Source of the DNA: Apoda limacodes
Taxonomy: Eukaryota > Arthropoda > Insecta > Lepidoptera > Limacodidae
DNA length: 64,000 nt
Reading direction: 5' to 3'
NCBI GenBank assembly: GCA_946406115.1
Contig: OX291552.1
Span: forward strand, 5,270,001-5,334,000
Shown here piece after piece: positions 10,224-17,355 of the stretch (positions are counted from its first letter, which is position 1; each line of letters begins with the position of its first letter). The notes beneath the pieces were generated by a model, which made no database searches, was not told the origin of the DNA, and saw nothing but the letters and a program-made list of their open reading frames with translations. The position numbers were made by a program, and so were the translations under genes.

Positions 10224-10229
10224 AATAAA
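10224..10229 (+). terminator. Polyadenylation signal for the polB transcript
   Basis: AATAAA lies 48 nt after the stop codon of the 177-aa gene and precedes an AT-rich tail. It is the first such signal on the plus strand downstream of polB. Confidence 0.6.
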
Positions 10230-10379
10230 TTTATGTATGTAGAATTTGTATTTTTTATTTATTTTCTACCACTATACTTGGAAGATACCATTATACCTGC
10301 TATTAGTCTATCTAGAGCAACAATTAACCAGTCCAGACATGATTTTTAATGACGCATGCGTATTACGTTGCATTGTTGC

Positions 10380-10493
10380 ATAGCGTGCGAGCGCGGGGAG
10401 CGGGGCGCGTTGTCTAGTATATGGTGCATGGCATATGCCTAGCTCTTAGCTCATTACGTTCTTCGCGTTAAGTGCGGTCACATCTATATCAGT
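10380..10493 (+). promoter_or_regulatory. Probable promoter of the 131-aa gene
   Basis: A GC-rich patch (gcgcggggagcggggcgcg) stands out in very AT-rich surroundings. It is followed by TCAGT at 10489-10493, the arthropod initiator consensus, only 13 nt before the ATG at 10506. The rest of 10177-10380 holds the polyadenylation region of the upstream genes. Confidence 0.45.
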
Positions 10494-10505
10494 ATACACG
10501 AAATC

Positions 10506-10986
10506 ATGTCTGAAGTTCGATCAATGCAAGCTAGTATGGTGGCAGTTATGGACTCAAAAATACCAAAGTATTTAGTAAAAGTTGAAATTTTTGATGCAGT
10601 TGATAAAGCAAATGATGTGCATTTACGATCACGTATTAAAACTCAATATATAGTTTATGATGAAAAGGATAATATTCTATACAAGGCATCCCAATTAATA
10701 TACCAAATAACGTCTGAGCTAGGAGAGCGCAACGAAAATCTGTGCAACGTAAATCTTTTCAGGTATGTAGATATGTTTTTATATAATAGCTAATTTTTAC
10801 TTCTCCTTACTTTTAAGTCTTTGAAATGGTATTATTTCCTTTTACAGAAGCAATACACTAATCATTTTTTGTTTTGTTACAGATAATAACGCTTTGTTTC
10901 ATGTCAAGACAAGATACGGATGTCAAAATAGCCTGCGCTGCGACAATATCTTAGTAGATAAATATGAAATCTATTTAGAAATATAA
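10506..10986 (+). CDS. Spliced gene of unknown function, about 131 aa
   Basis: Exon 1 is 10506-10762 and ends CAG before donor GTATGT. Exon 2 is 10848-10986 after acceptor TTTACAG. The junction keeps the frame (AG plus A gives Arg) and the second exon stays open to TAA at 10984. A second acceptor ending at 10882 would give an immediate stop, so the first is preferred. The product starts MSEVRSMQASM and contains a VKVEIFDAVDKAND segment; the end is Cys- and Asn-containing (GCQNSLRCDN). No family is recognised. It is the last rightward gene and converges on the leftward virion block. An unspliced 95-aa reading is possible but ends inside the intron. Confidence 0.6.
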
Positions 10987-11001
10987 AATGTACAAATTGA
11001 A

Positions 11002-11007
11002 AATAAA
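11002..11007 (+). terminator. Polyadenylation signal of the 131-aa gene
   Basis: AATAAA 16 nt after the stop codon at 10984-10986, on the plus strand, in the convergent region between the two gene blocks. Confidence 0.55.
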
Positions 11008-11204
11008 AAAGTATATTTAAAAAAAGTGTATTATTTAAAGTCTCACTCACATTTCATTATTAGCATTTTACTCTGTAGATGTCCACCCCATAGTTAAAAT
11101 TATCCTTTCACATTACCTTTCTTGTATCCGTTTCATAAATATAATAAAATTATAAGTGATGGATTGGTTAAGGTTCAAAAATAATACAAAAAAATATTAA
11201 ACTA

Positions 11205-11210
11205 TTTATT
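11205..11210 (-). terminator. Polyadenylation signal of the leftward virion block
   Basis: On the minus strand AATAAA lies 24 nt beyond the stop codon of the last leftward gene (11234). It is repeated within the next bases. It would end a transcript carrying the whole block. Confidence 0.6.
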
Positions 11211-11233
11211 TATTTAGTAAACAAGTAAAAAAT

Positions 11234-11710
11234 TTACACATTTTCAAAGTACCATTTCTTAATACATAAAACATTTTTTAAAGCGCATTCTTTTTTATGA
11301 TTTTTACAACTTGTTACAGAACCTACACTACTATATTTATCGTACAGATTACCAAAGCTAGGACAACCTATCTCCTCAATATTTGAAGACTGACACTTTT
11401 CACAGAGTAAATTAATCCATTTTTTCTTTTCGTCTCCTTTCGTTATGACTTCCTTATTTTTCAAAAATGATTTCATTAGTCTTAAGAATTTATAATAATC
11501 TATGTAACCTTCGCTCCAATAGATACCTCTGTTTCGTTCAATCCATGATACTGTTTTCTTTTCTTCATCAGTTAATTTCGTGTACGGGTAAGGAGGCTTA
11601 ATCAAAAATACCCGAGTGTTGTTATATTTGTCAGAAATTGCAAATTCTTTTATGATAAAATCATTTTTGTAATTTTTAAATCCTTGAACATCGACAAAAT
11701 AAGAATTCAT
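11234..11710 (-). CDS. Conserved Polinton-associated 158-aa protein, possible RNase H-fold nuclease
   Basis: It starts MNSYFVDVQGFK and continues with FIIKEFAI, then KPPYPYTKL, GIYWSEGY and a Cys-containing tail (CEKCQS, GCPSFGNL, CKNHKKEC). I have seen this VDxQGF ... KE ... KPP ... W pattern in uncharacterised proteins linked to Polinton-like elements in insects and cnidarians. The early Asp-x-Gln plus Lys-Glu arrangement recalls the first strands of RNase H or DnaQ-like folds, but the catalytic set is not proven. The ATG overlaps the stop of the major capsid gene as ATGA, so translation is probably coupled. The Cys/His pairs near the end may bind zinc. Confidence 0.7.
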   Translation of the reverse strand: MNSYFVDVQGFKNYKNDFIIKEFAISDKYNNTRVFLIKPPYPYTKLTDEEKKTVSWIERNRGIYWSEGYIDYYKFLRLMKSFLKNKEVITKGDEKKKWINLLCEKCQSSNIEEIGCPSFGNLYDKYSSVGSVTSCKNHKKECALKNVLCIKKWYFENV

Positions 11711-12918
11711 GATATTTTACGAACGATGTTACTTAAAGGTTTATATTCAACTATACAATCGTTTAGTATTAAACAGTAAGCAGATGTCTGATCAGGAATT
11801 TCTACATCACTTTCTAACTCTAATCGAATGTTTACTACAGGCCCACTCTTTAGTGATTCTGGCTGACGAGCACAATCAATGACAAATAGCGGCGCTTTTT
11901 CTTTAAATTCTTTCGTGCTTAGCAACGGTTCAGCTCTACGACCATAATAAGACTGTTGAAACTTAACGTATTGTTCATATATTAAAACAAATCTATCTTC
12001 AGAAAAGTTTGCATTTAGACATTCATAAGGAAAATATGTTGAATTCAGAAAAACTTTAACATCACGTAAATTACAATGATCAAAGTGCGACATATCTTTC
12101 AAAGCATCATTTTTTCTACCAGTTTGCAAGCCTACAATAACATATCTAGGTTTTTCTATTTGAGATGAAGTTTTGATGGTCCAGGTATGCTTGGTGGTTT
12201 TAGCTAACGTATTTTCATATAGGTCCCAATTTCTAAACGTTAATTGAATGGTGCGATCCTTTTCTAATAGTTTAAGAAAATTTATTCGTTCTCGGTCGGA
12301 GACCTTAATATGCGGAACACGCCAGATTATTTTATGTATTTCAATATCGTCTATAACTTCTCCAGTATTTAATTTGACCGCGTTTAGATTTGTGTTACTG
12401 CGCAACATGACAAGTTCATGTTTACAATTAATTACAACTTTCTTGTAATCCTCAGCAAAACCTAAAATATTGCTCAACGGTATAGATGCTGAAAATCTTC
12501 CACCATGCATATTTTTTGTACCATCAATGTCCCAACCCCAAGCTTTTGAAATTTTTGATTCAGTTTCATTCATTGATAATAAACTTTTCATTGTTGTGGT
12601 AACGCCAGCATTTTTCACTTTATCAATTTCGACTCCATTTAATTCATATCGAATATCTTGAAATAAATATAGAAGGGGATTGTTTGTAAATTGAACACTA
12701 GATACTTTTTCTTTTGTATCTCTTTTTATTACATTTACTATTCCTTCTAAGTACAAGGTACTTGCGGAGGGCAATATGTATACATCTTGCTGATTAATCG
12801 GAATTCTAATTTCATCGTTTTTGTTAAAACTTGTGACATAAGGTTTATACGAATGAGTTTCGATAGCCTCGATAGAATTATCGTGAACAGGAGGATTGAT
12901 AATGTTTAAAATACTCAT
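11707..12918 (-). CDS. mcp: Major capsid protein candidate (double jelly-roll type), 403 aa
   Basis: This belongs to the family of Polinton capsid-like proteins with the hallmark LFQDIRYELNGVEID (~85-100), then KPRYVIVGLQTGRKN (~253-267), FDHCNLRDVKVFLNS, YYGRRAEPLLSTKEF and FVIDCARQPESLKSG, ending in a beta-rich LILNDCIVEYKPLS segment. Family knowledge assigns such proteins as the hexon-like capsomer that builds the icosahedral shell. It lies between the 47-aa basic gene and the 158-aa gene, overlapping both as ATGA. The ATG at 12918 is chosen because no upstream in-frame ATG is needed and the overlap is exact. At 403 residues it is shorter than many Polinton capsid proteins. The assignment rests on sequence pattern and context; a structure prediction would settle the two jelly rolls. 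Confidence 0.82.
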   Translation of the reverse strand: MSILNIINPPVHDNSIEAIETHSYKPYVTSFNKNDEIRIPINQQDVYILPSASTLYLEGIVNVIKRDTKEKVSSVQFTNNPLLYLFQDIRYELNGVEIDKVKNAGVTTTMKSLLSMNETESKISKAWGWDIDGTKNMHGGRFSASIPLSNILGFAEDYKKVVINCKHELVMLRSNTNLNAVKLNTGEVIDDIEIHKIIWRVPHIKVSDRERINFLKLLEKDRTIQLTFRNWDLYENTLAKTTKHTWTIKTSSQIEKPRYVIVGLQTGRKNDALKDMSHFDHCNLRDVKVFLNSTYFPYECLNANFSEDRFVLIYEQYVKFQQSYYGRRAEPLLSTKEFKEKAPLFVIDCARQPESLKSGPVVNIRLELESDVEIPDQTSAYCLILNDCIVEYKPLSNIVRKIS

Positions 12919-13058
12919 TTTAATAGGCCAACTAATTTTAAAAAGTTTATGTTTTCAACGCTTAATTTTTTTTTCTTGGTATGTGTTGTTTTACGAACAC
13001 CACTATTATTACTACGCGTTTTAACTGGACGTTGTTCGTTTTTATAGTAATCAATCAT
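12915..13058 (-). CDS. Small basic 47-aa protein between the capsid genes
   Basis: A 47-aa open frame fills the gap between the penton-like and major capsid genes exactly. Its ATG shares bases with the penton stop (ATGA) and its TGA shares bases with the capsid ATG (ATGA). The product starts MIDYYKNEQRPVKTR, is rich in Lys, Arg, Thr and Asn, and has a KKKKLSVEN run before a hydrophobic helical end (INFLKLVGLLK). The fit on both sides, and a similar short FLK-x-LG-type tail that I recall in related elements, argue that it is real. A DNA-condensing core peptide or capsid cement is inferred from charge and position. Confidence 0.75.
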   Translation of the reverse strand: MIDYYKNEQRPVKTRSNNSGVRKTTHTKKKKLSVENINFLKLVGLLK

Positions 13059-13726
13059 TTCTTCTTGATATGTAAATACAACTGAATTTCTTCACCTCTT
13101 AAATTTATCAAGTTATTCTTTATATCCAATATTCTTATGTCTATATTGTTAATGGTATTCCTATTTACAGGAAAATAAATAATGTTTTTTGGTATTTCTA
13201 TTATTCTATAACCTGGAGGAACATTCGGAGAAAACTCGTGGATGATGTGACTGGAAACTCCGTTTATGTATGAACCACTGACTATGTCACATTCGACTCT
13301 GATCACAGTTGTTGATAAAATGTTAACTGGAAAGCGGGACTCGTGCAATTTATTAGCTTTTAACAATACTTCACCAAAACCTAACAGGTTACCAAGTGAT
13401 GACCGTTTTTCAAAATGAATATCTTTAGTACAAAATATTGTTGTCTTTAAAGTGTTATTGTTACAATATAATTTTAAGTCACATTTTTTTATTTTCGATT
13501 TTAAATAGTCACAAATATCTTGAAGTTCGTATGCACCTTCAGGGATTTCTATTAGTTCATTAGTCCCATAATGAAATTTATTATTTCTGCCATCAATATT
13601 CGGTAAGGAATTAAATGTAGATAAATGTAGCAAGGCACACTCATATTCACCATCAAGTTGTAATGTAGGAAAATAGTTCGTCGTCAGAACAGAGGTGTTA
13701 CCTGTTATAGACAGCGTGAAGGACAT
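13055..13726 (-). CDS. Minor capsid (penton-like) protein candidate, 223 aa
   Basis: It starts MSFTLSITGNTSVLTTNY and has the pattern of Polinton minor capsid proteins: YECALLHLSTFNSLPNI, an IPEGAYELQDICDYL helix (~63-77), a LGNLLGFG segment, and a C-terminal beta-rich half with HIIHEFSPNVPPGYRI. Such proteins are predicted single jelly rolls that sit at the fivefold vertices. It lies 37 bp after the protease stop and immediately before the 47-aa basic gene, so the capsid genes are adjacent and coupled. The frame is complete and undamaged. Function is by family resemblance. Confidence 0.78.
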   Translation of the reverse strand: MSFTLSITGNTSVLTTNYFPTLQLDGEYECALLHLSTFNSLPNIDGRNNKFHYGTNELIEIPEGAYELQDICDYLKSKIKKCDLKLYCNNNTLKTTIFCTKDIHFEKRSSLGNLLGFGEVLLKANKLHESRFPVNILSTTVIRVECDIVSGSYINGVSSHIIHEFSPNVPPGYRIIEIPKNIIYFPVNRNTINNIDIRILDIKNNLINLRGEEIQLYLHIKKK

Positions 13727-13763
13727 ATTGCTATTGGTAACAGCAGAACTAATCAGTCCGAAT

Positions 13764-14162
13764 TTATACTACCGTTTTTACCTTTATCGTACATTGTTTC
13801 CAGAAATTGTGCAAAAACTTTAAACATAGATGTCCGCAATTATATGAATTAAATTTTTGGAACTTTGTGTAATTGTAAGTTATATTGTTTGTGTCTAAAT
13901 ATTTTACTAATTCAATCGGTGGTTTTAAATCTCCAAAACTGTCAAAATACTGACAATATTTATCAATCTTTGCATAGGCTACCCAATGAGTTCCTTGATT
14001 CTTGTAACTATCCAAATTAACTATGCCACATTCAACTTTTTTCACCTTTCCAGGTAATCTGTCTTTCATATATACTCCTCTAAACTCTGGTATTTTTGTT
14101 TTTTTGGCATGTTCTAAGATGTCATAATTTGTAAGTGCTCTCTCAGGCAGCCTGGTTCTCAG
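13764..14162 (-). CDS. pro: Adenain-like cysteine protease, reached by -1 frameshift
   Basis: A C5/Ulp1-fold capsid maturation protease. The catalytic set is visible: His in THWVAY, Asp in YFDSFG, Gln in KFQKF and Cys in SYNCGHLC. The first ATG in this frame (14069) would remove conserved N-terminal sequence, including the strand around PEFRGVY and the ALTNYDI stretch upstream, which other Polinton proteases have. The frame is open back into the PLA2 gene but has no ATG before an in-frame TAA near 14195. It lies -1 relative to PLA2, and the A AAA AAC heptamer sits at the junction, so I annotate it from the slip site (132 aa after the shift). The short ATG form (101 aa) remains possible. It would mature capsid precursors. 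Confidence 0.85.
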   Translation of the reverse strand: MRTRLPERALTNYDILEHAKKTKIPEFRGVYMKDRLPGKVKKVECGIVNLDSYKNQGTHWVAYAKIDKYCQYFDSFGDLKPPIELVKYLDTNNITYNYTKFQKFNSYNCGHLCLKFLHNFWKQCTIKVKTVV

Positions 14163-14168
14163 TTTTTT
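14159..14168 (-). promoter_or_regulatory. -1 ribosomal frameshift site: A AAA AAC followed by TGA
   Basis: On the minus strand the PLA2 frame reads TCA AAA AAC TGA. The bases A AAA AAC (14168 to 14162) form the classical X XXY YYZ slippery heptamer in the correct phase, with the zero-frame stop directly next. A shift of -1 continues into the protease frame with CTG AGA. Only a weak CAGG/CCTG hairpin is visible just downstream; a longer-range structure cannot be judged by eye. Confidence 0.75.
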
Positions 14169-14887
14169 GATGAATTTAAAAATATGCCATTGCCTTTTTT
14201 ATATGGTTTAATATACAATCCTTTACCTAATGCTACAGATTCCATAATTTTATTATGTCGTTCAGACTCCTTAAAATTTTGTTGAGCCATTTTATAATCA
14301 TTTATTGATTTAGCTATACCTGCCGCACCTCCAGCTAAACTACCTAAGGCTGACAGCCCCGCAAATATTGGGATCAAAGGTAGAATGCCTCCTGATTTCG
14401 GAAGTGGTATAATACGTGGTAAGTGCACACGGCATTTTTTAGGAAATAATTTCTTGGCTGCTAAATATGCATATTTAATAGCAGTATTACTATCTTTATG
14501 TTTAAATTTCTTAATTTTTGATCGTATTTTGGATATAATTTTTTTGAACTTCTTGACTCCTGCACCTGTTTTAATTTTGGCTTTCATAACTTTGCTAACA
14601 AGCCATGATGCAAGTTTTTCACCTTTTCCAGAGTCTTTTGATTTGAGACGTTTTCTTGCCATATTTAGTAATTGATTATCTGCTTTGTGCCGGTTCGACA
14701 GATCTGAGAAATTAGAGTATGCAATATCGTGATGCATACAAGCTTCATCTAATTTGTTTACCCCCTTATCACCCTTTAATAACCGTTCTCTTAGTCGTGT
14801 TCCCGGACCGCAATAGTTATATCCTGGTAAATGTAACTCAAAAGGAAGATTATTAATTAAATTATTTACAAGTCCTTCTCCTTTCAT
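14159..14887 (-). CDS. Phospholipase A2-domain virion protein (parvovirus VP1-like)
   Basis: A 242-aa protein with a VP1-type PLA2 domain: calcium loop YNYCGPGTRL near residue 23, then DEACMHHDIAYS with the catalytic His-Asp pair near 47-50, and the ADNQLL helix. In parvoviruses such a domain lets incoming particles leave endosomes; the same role is inferred here. After it come very basic stretches (KIISKIRSKIKKFKHK), a Gly/Ala-rich hydrophobic segment (~175-195, PIFAGLSALGSLAGGAAGIAK) that could insert into membrane, and a GKGLYIKPYKKGNG motif near the end, as in Polinton and adenovirus core or minor proteins. The start MKGEGLVNN at 14887 follows the integrase stop; longer forms overlap the integrase. 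The stop at 14159 is preceded by the slippery site. Confidence 0.88.
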   Translation of the reverse strand: MKGEGLVNNLINNLPFELHLPGYNYCGPGTRLRERLLKGDKGVNKLDEACMHHDIAYSNFSDLSNRHKADNQLLNMARKRLKSKDSGKGEKLASWLVSKVMKAKIKTGAGVKKFKKIISKIRSKIKKFKHKDSNTAIKYAYLAAKKLFPKKCRVHLPRIIPLPKSGGILPLIPIFAGLSALGSLAGGAAGIAKSINDYKMAQQNFKESERHNKIMESVALGKGLYIKPYKKGNGIFLNSSKN

Positions 14888-14942
14888 TTCTGAAAAGAAA
14901 GTGATAAGTACCGAAAACTGTAGATAGTATAAGTACGTTAAA

Positions 14943-15878
14943 TTATTTAACAAGTTCATTTCTTCTAATCCAGCAATTTTCGTTATCATTAAGACCCAAC
15001 CATTTAACAAACAACTTATCTCTGTTTTTTCTAATAACTTTTTCTACTAAATACACGTTAGGACAGTTTGTTTTTTGAAGTTCTTGCTCATAAAATGATC
15101 CCATTATTATTTGTTTTTTGCAATCTTCAATAAGATAAGTTGGTGGGTTAGTGTTATTAACTTTTCTAATAACAAAAAGTTCAGTAGTCCAGTTAGGAGT
15201 ATATCCCTTTTGAAATATTGTTTTATATTTACTAATGCGAACAATATCTCCTACTTGAAATTTATTTTTATACGACGTAAATGACTGTTTCTGGGACTTG
15301 TTGATATTATTTAAAACCATCATTTCATTTTCTTTGTCAACTTCGCATGGTTTATATTGGGTGATGCGATGTTTGGTGTTATTATATGAAAGCATAACGT
15401 CTTTTATAGTATTTCCAATCCATCTTTTATTTCCATTGAAAGTAAAACATTTAAATAACTGATTTTTAATAGTTTTAATCAGTCTTTCGACAATAGAAGC
15501 TTTTTTAACTGAATATGATGAATAATGATTTATTTTAAAAGCATTCATAACTTTTTTGAAAGATTCATTGTAAAATTCTGAACCCATATCAGTTTGTAAA
15601 TTATTTGGACAACGACCACTTAAACGTAAAATGTTTTCAAAGGCTGTACTGACCTCTTTCTTACTTTTCGTTTTTAATGGTACAGACCAAGCATACTTCG
15701 AAAAACAATCAATAATAATCAAAATAAAACTGTAGCACTTATTATATTTTTTAAGATTATTAAAATCTATGAGATCTGCTTGCCATAAATCATCAATCCT
15801 TCTTAAAATAACGTGACGCCGAGGAAAATTTTTTCGTGCTGGTTTGTGGATTTCATTTACCACTTGATGTTTGCTCAT
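14943..15878 (-). CDS. int: Retrovirus-type integrase with C-terminal chromodomain
   Basis: A 311-aa Polinton integrase. The conserved lead-in HKPARKNFPRR is followed by the rve core with the DDE triad: Asp in LWQADLID (~36), Asp in LQTDMGSEF (~97) and Glu in KASIVERLIK (~133). The C-terminus is a chromodomain (LVEKVIRK ... LFVKWLGL ... NCWI, ~272-303), which may steer insertion toward particular chromatin. It would catalyse strand transfer producing the 6-bp duplication seen at both ends. The ATG at 15878 overlaps the end of the upstream 117-aa gene by 26 bp. There is no separate N-terminal zinc-binding domain in this frame. All catalytic residues are intact. Confidence 0.96.
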   Translation of the reverse strand: MSKHQVVNEIHKPARKNFPRRHVILRRIDDLWQADLIDFNNLKKYNKCYSFILIIIDCFSKYAWSVPLKTKSKKEVSTAFENILRLSGRCPNNLQTDMGSEFYNESFKKVMNAFKINHYSSYSVKKASIVERLIKTIKNQLFKCFTFNGNKRWIGNTIKDVMLSYNNTKHRITQYKPCEVDKENEMMVLNNINKSQKQSFTSYKNKFQVGDIVRISKYKTIFQKGYTPNWTTELFVIRKVNNTNPPTYLIEDCKKQIIMGSFYEQELQKTNCPNVYLVEKVIRKNRDKLFVKWLGLNDNENCWIRRNELVK

Positions 15879-16206
15879 TTTTAATCTTAATTACTATTTT
15901 ATCCAAGTAGTCTTTCGTACAAAACCTTTCTTCAAACTGTTTTAAATACATTTTTATATCGGTTTTTAAAGTTTCTGTAAGAGTTTCAAAATCTTTCTTG
16001 CTACAAAAATTTTTACATGTGTGATCTACATATTCCTTGTTGACAGCATCATCAGACTTTATAGGTGACTTCACACCTACTAGTCTTGCTGATTGTAAGT
16101 CAAAACTCCCACTATCTGACTTTAACAGTGCTTTATCAGCAAATTCAAATATTTCTGAAAAACGCATTCTTTTATGCACATGGTGACCAAATTTATCAAT
16201 ATTCAT
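15853..16206 (-). CDS. Conserved 117-aa Polinton protein with coiled-coil tail
   Basis: It begins MNIDKFGHHVHKRMR and includes GVKSPIKSDDAVNKEYVDH, then a charged helical second half (KKDFETLTETLKTDIKMYLKQFEERF) that looks coiled-coil. The DAVNKEYVD phrase is also frequent in phage tail and other virion structural proteins, so a trimeric fibre or other structural part is a reasonable guess, not a demonstrated function. It precedes and overlaps the integrase start, and follows the 355-aa gene by 70 bp. Confidence 0.65.
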   Translation of the reverse strand: MNIDKFGHHVHKRMRFSEIFEFADKALLKSDSGSFDLQSARLVGVKSPIKSDDAVNKEYVDHTCKNFCSKKDFETLTETLKTDIKMYLKQFEERFCTKDYLDKIVIKIKNEQTSSGK

Positions 16207-16276
16207 TATGAAATATAGAACGTTGCTTTTATGTTGAAAGGTAAACGTAAAGTAATAAAAACCAATACATATTTAT

Positions 16277-17344
16277 CTAATTTATAATACCACTTTCTCG
16301 CAATTCTTCTATAATAGATATTATTTCGTTATCCAAACCCGAATTTCCAGCATTTCTAGAAGCTGTCAATAACTTTAGTCTATCAACTAATTCATTAGGA
16401 TCGTCCCAGTAAACATAATCAGTATTCTTTTTTAATCTTTTCATCAATGGCAACCCTTGTCCGACAAAATCTTCGTCAATATTGTCATCAGTACTGACGG
16501 ATTGTTTTCGTAATTTGAACAATGGTTTTATAACAGTTAGATATTTTCGTCCTTTGTTTGATTTTAATGGCTTATGGGGATCAAAGTCCCTACGATGAGC
16601 ATTTGTGTTCAGAAGCATTGATTTATAATTTTGCAAATCTTCACTTGTCACTAAATCTAAATCAGGCATTTTCTTGAAAAGTAACTCTACCAACCCTGGT
16701 GTAGAACTATATACTCTTCCAGCAACTGAAATCTCTCTATCGGTAACATTTATGCGAACTGATCCCATCATAAGTTTTCCGCGCTCTCTTCGAACACCGA
16801 AGGGGACATCGCAAAAGGCTTCTGAAGATAGGGACCATGATGATGTATTCTGTTCAGGAGTTGATACTGATTCAATTGTTTTAAAGGATTCATCGCCCTC
16901 ATCGGAAATGTTATTAATGTCGGAACTATCGTCTTCATCAGATGAGCGTTTAGGTGTTGAGACCATAGAATTTCTATTTACAACAGTTTTATCCATTATT
17001 GTTGATTGCGGAGATGCATTGATACCAATTATATTATTATAACTATTTTCTAATGTATCATTAGCTAAATTTAGTTTTTCACTCCCTATCATTTTATTAA
17101 GCGGATTGATGATAGGTTTGAAAACTGTTTGTAAAATTTCATGGTTATCAGTCTCCATTGTACGCATATTTTTTACTTTCCGCTTAACTGCTTCCGCTGC
17201 TTTTACGATTTGTGTTTTTAATTCCTTTTCCATATTAATGTTGTCTGTATACTTATATATTATATCTCTCAATAGTTTACGTATATAACCTTCAATAGTA
17301 AGTAGCAATGAAATAATGAATATAAAATACAATTTTATAGACAT
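16277..17344 (-). CDS. Conserved Polinton protein of unknown function, 355 aa (318 from inner ATG)
   Basis: I recognise the family from Polinton-like elements but not its role. The C-terminus carries the most conserved block: VYWDDPNELVDRLKLL followed by AGNSGLDNEIISIIEELRE. Another conserved block is the segment at ~217-262 (STPGLVELLFKKMPDLD, then the KSNKGRKYLTVIKPLF run). The N-terminal part (EKELKTQIVKAAEAVKRKVKNMR) is helical and basic, and the middle is acidic and low-complexity (SSDEDDSSDINN). The first ATG (17344) gives a hydrophobic N-terminus like a membrane anchor; the inner ATG at 17233 starts right at the conserved helix and is the likelier start. It lies 11 bp after the ATPase stop, so it is probably co-expressed with the packaging and capsid genes. 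Confidence 0.75.
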   Translation of the reverse strand: MSIKLYFIFIISLLLTIEGYIRKLLRDIIYKYTDNINMEKELKTQIVKAAEAVKRKVKNMRTMETDNHEILQTVFKPIINPLNKMIGSEKLNLANDTLENSYNNIIGINASPQSTIMDKTVVNRNSMVSTPKRSSDEDDSSDINNISDEGDESFKTIESVSTPEQNTSSWSLSSEAFCDVPFGVRRERGKLMMGSVRINVTDREISVAGRVYSSTPGLVELLFKKMPDLDLVTSEDLQNYKSMLLNTNAHRRDFDPHKPLKSNKGRKYLTVIKPLFKLRKQSVSTDDNIDEDFVGQGLPLMKRLKKNTDYVYWDDPNELVDRLKLLTASRNAGNSGLDNEIISIIEELRESGIIN

Positions 17345-17355
17345 TTATAATATCA

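Noticed and set aside
14385..14675. Plus-strand 96-codon frame opposite the PLA2 gene
   Set aside because: Antisense shadow of a recognised gene.
14888..15010. Longer PLA2 protein starting upstream
   Set aside because: Those starts overlap the integrase, one is TTG, and the added residues are hydrophobic and unlike the family; MKGEGL at 14887 fits better.
16674..17288. Plus-strand frames opposite the 355-aa gene
   Set aside because: Antisense shadows; the minus strand has the conserved Polinton block.
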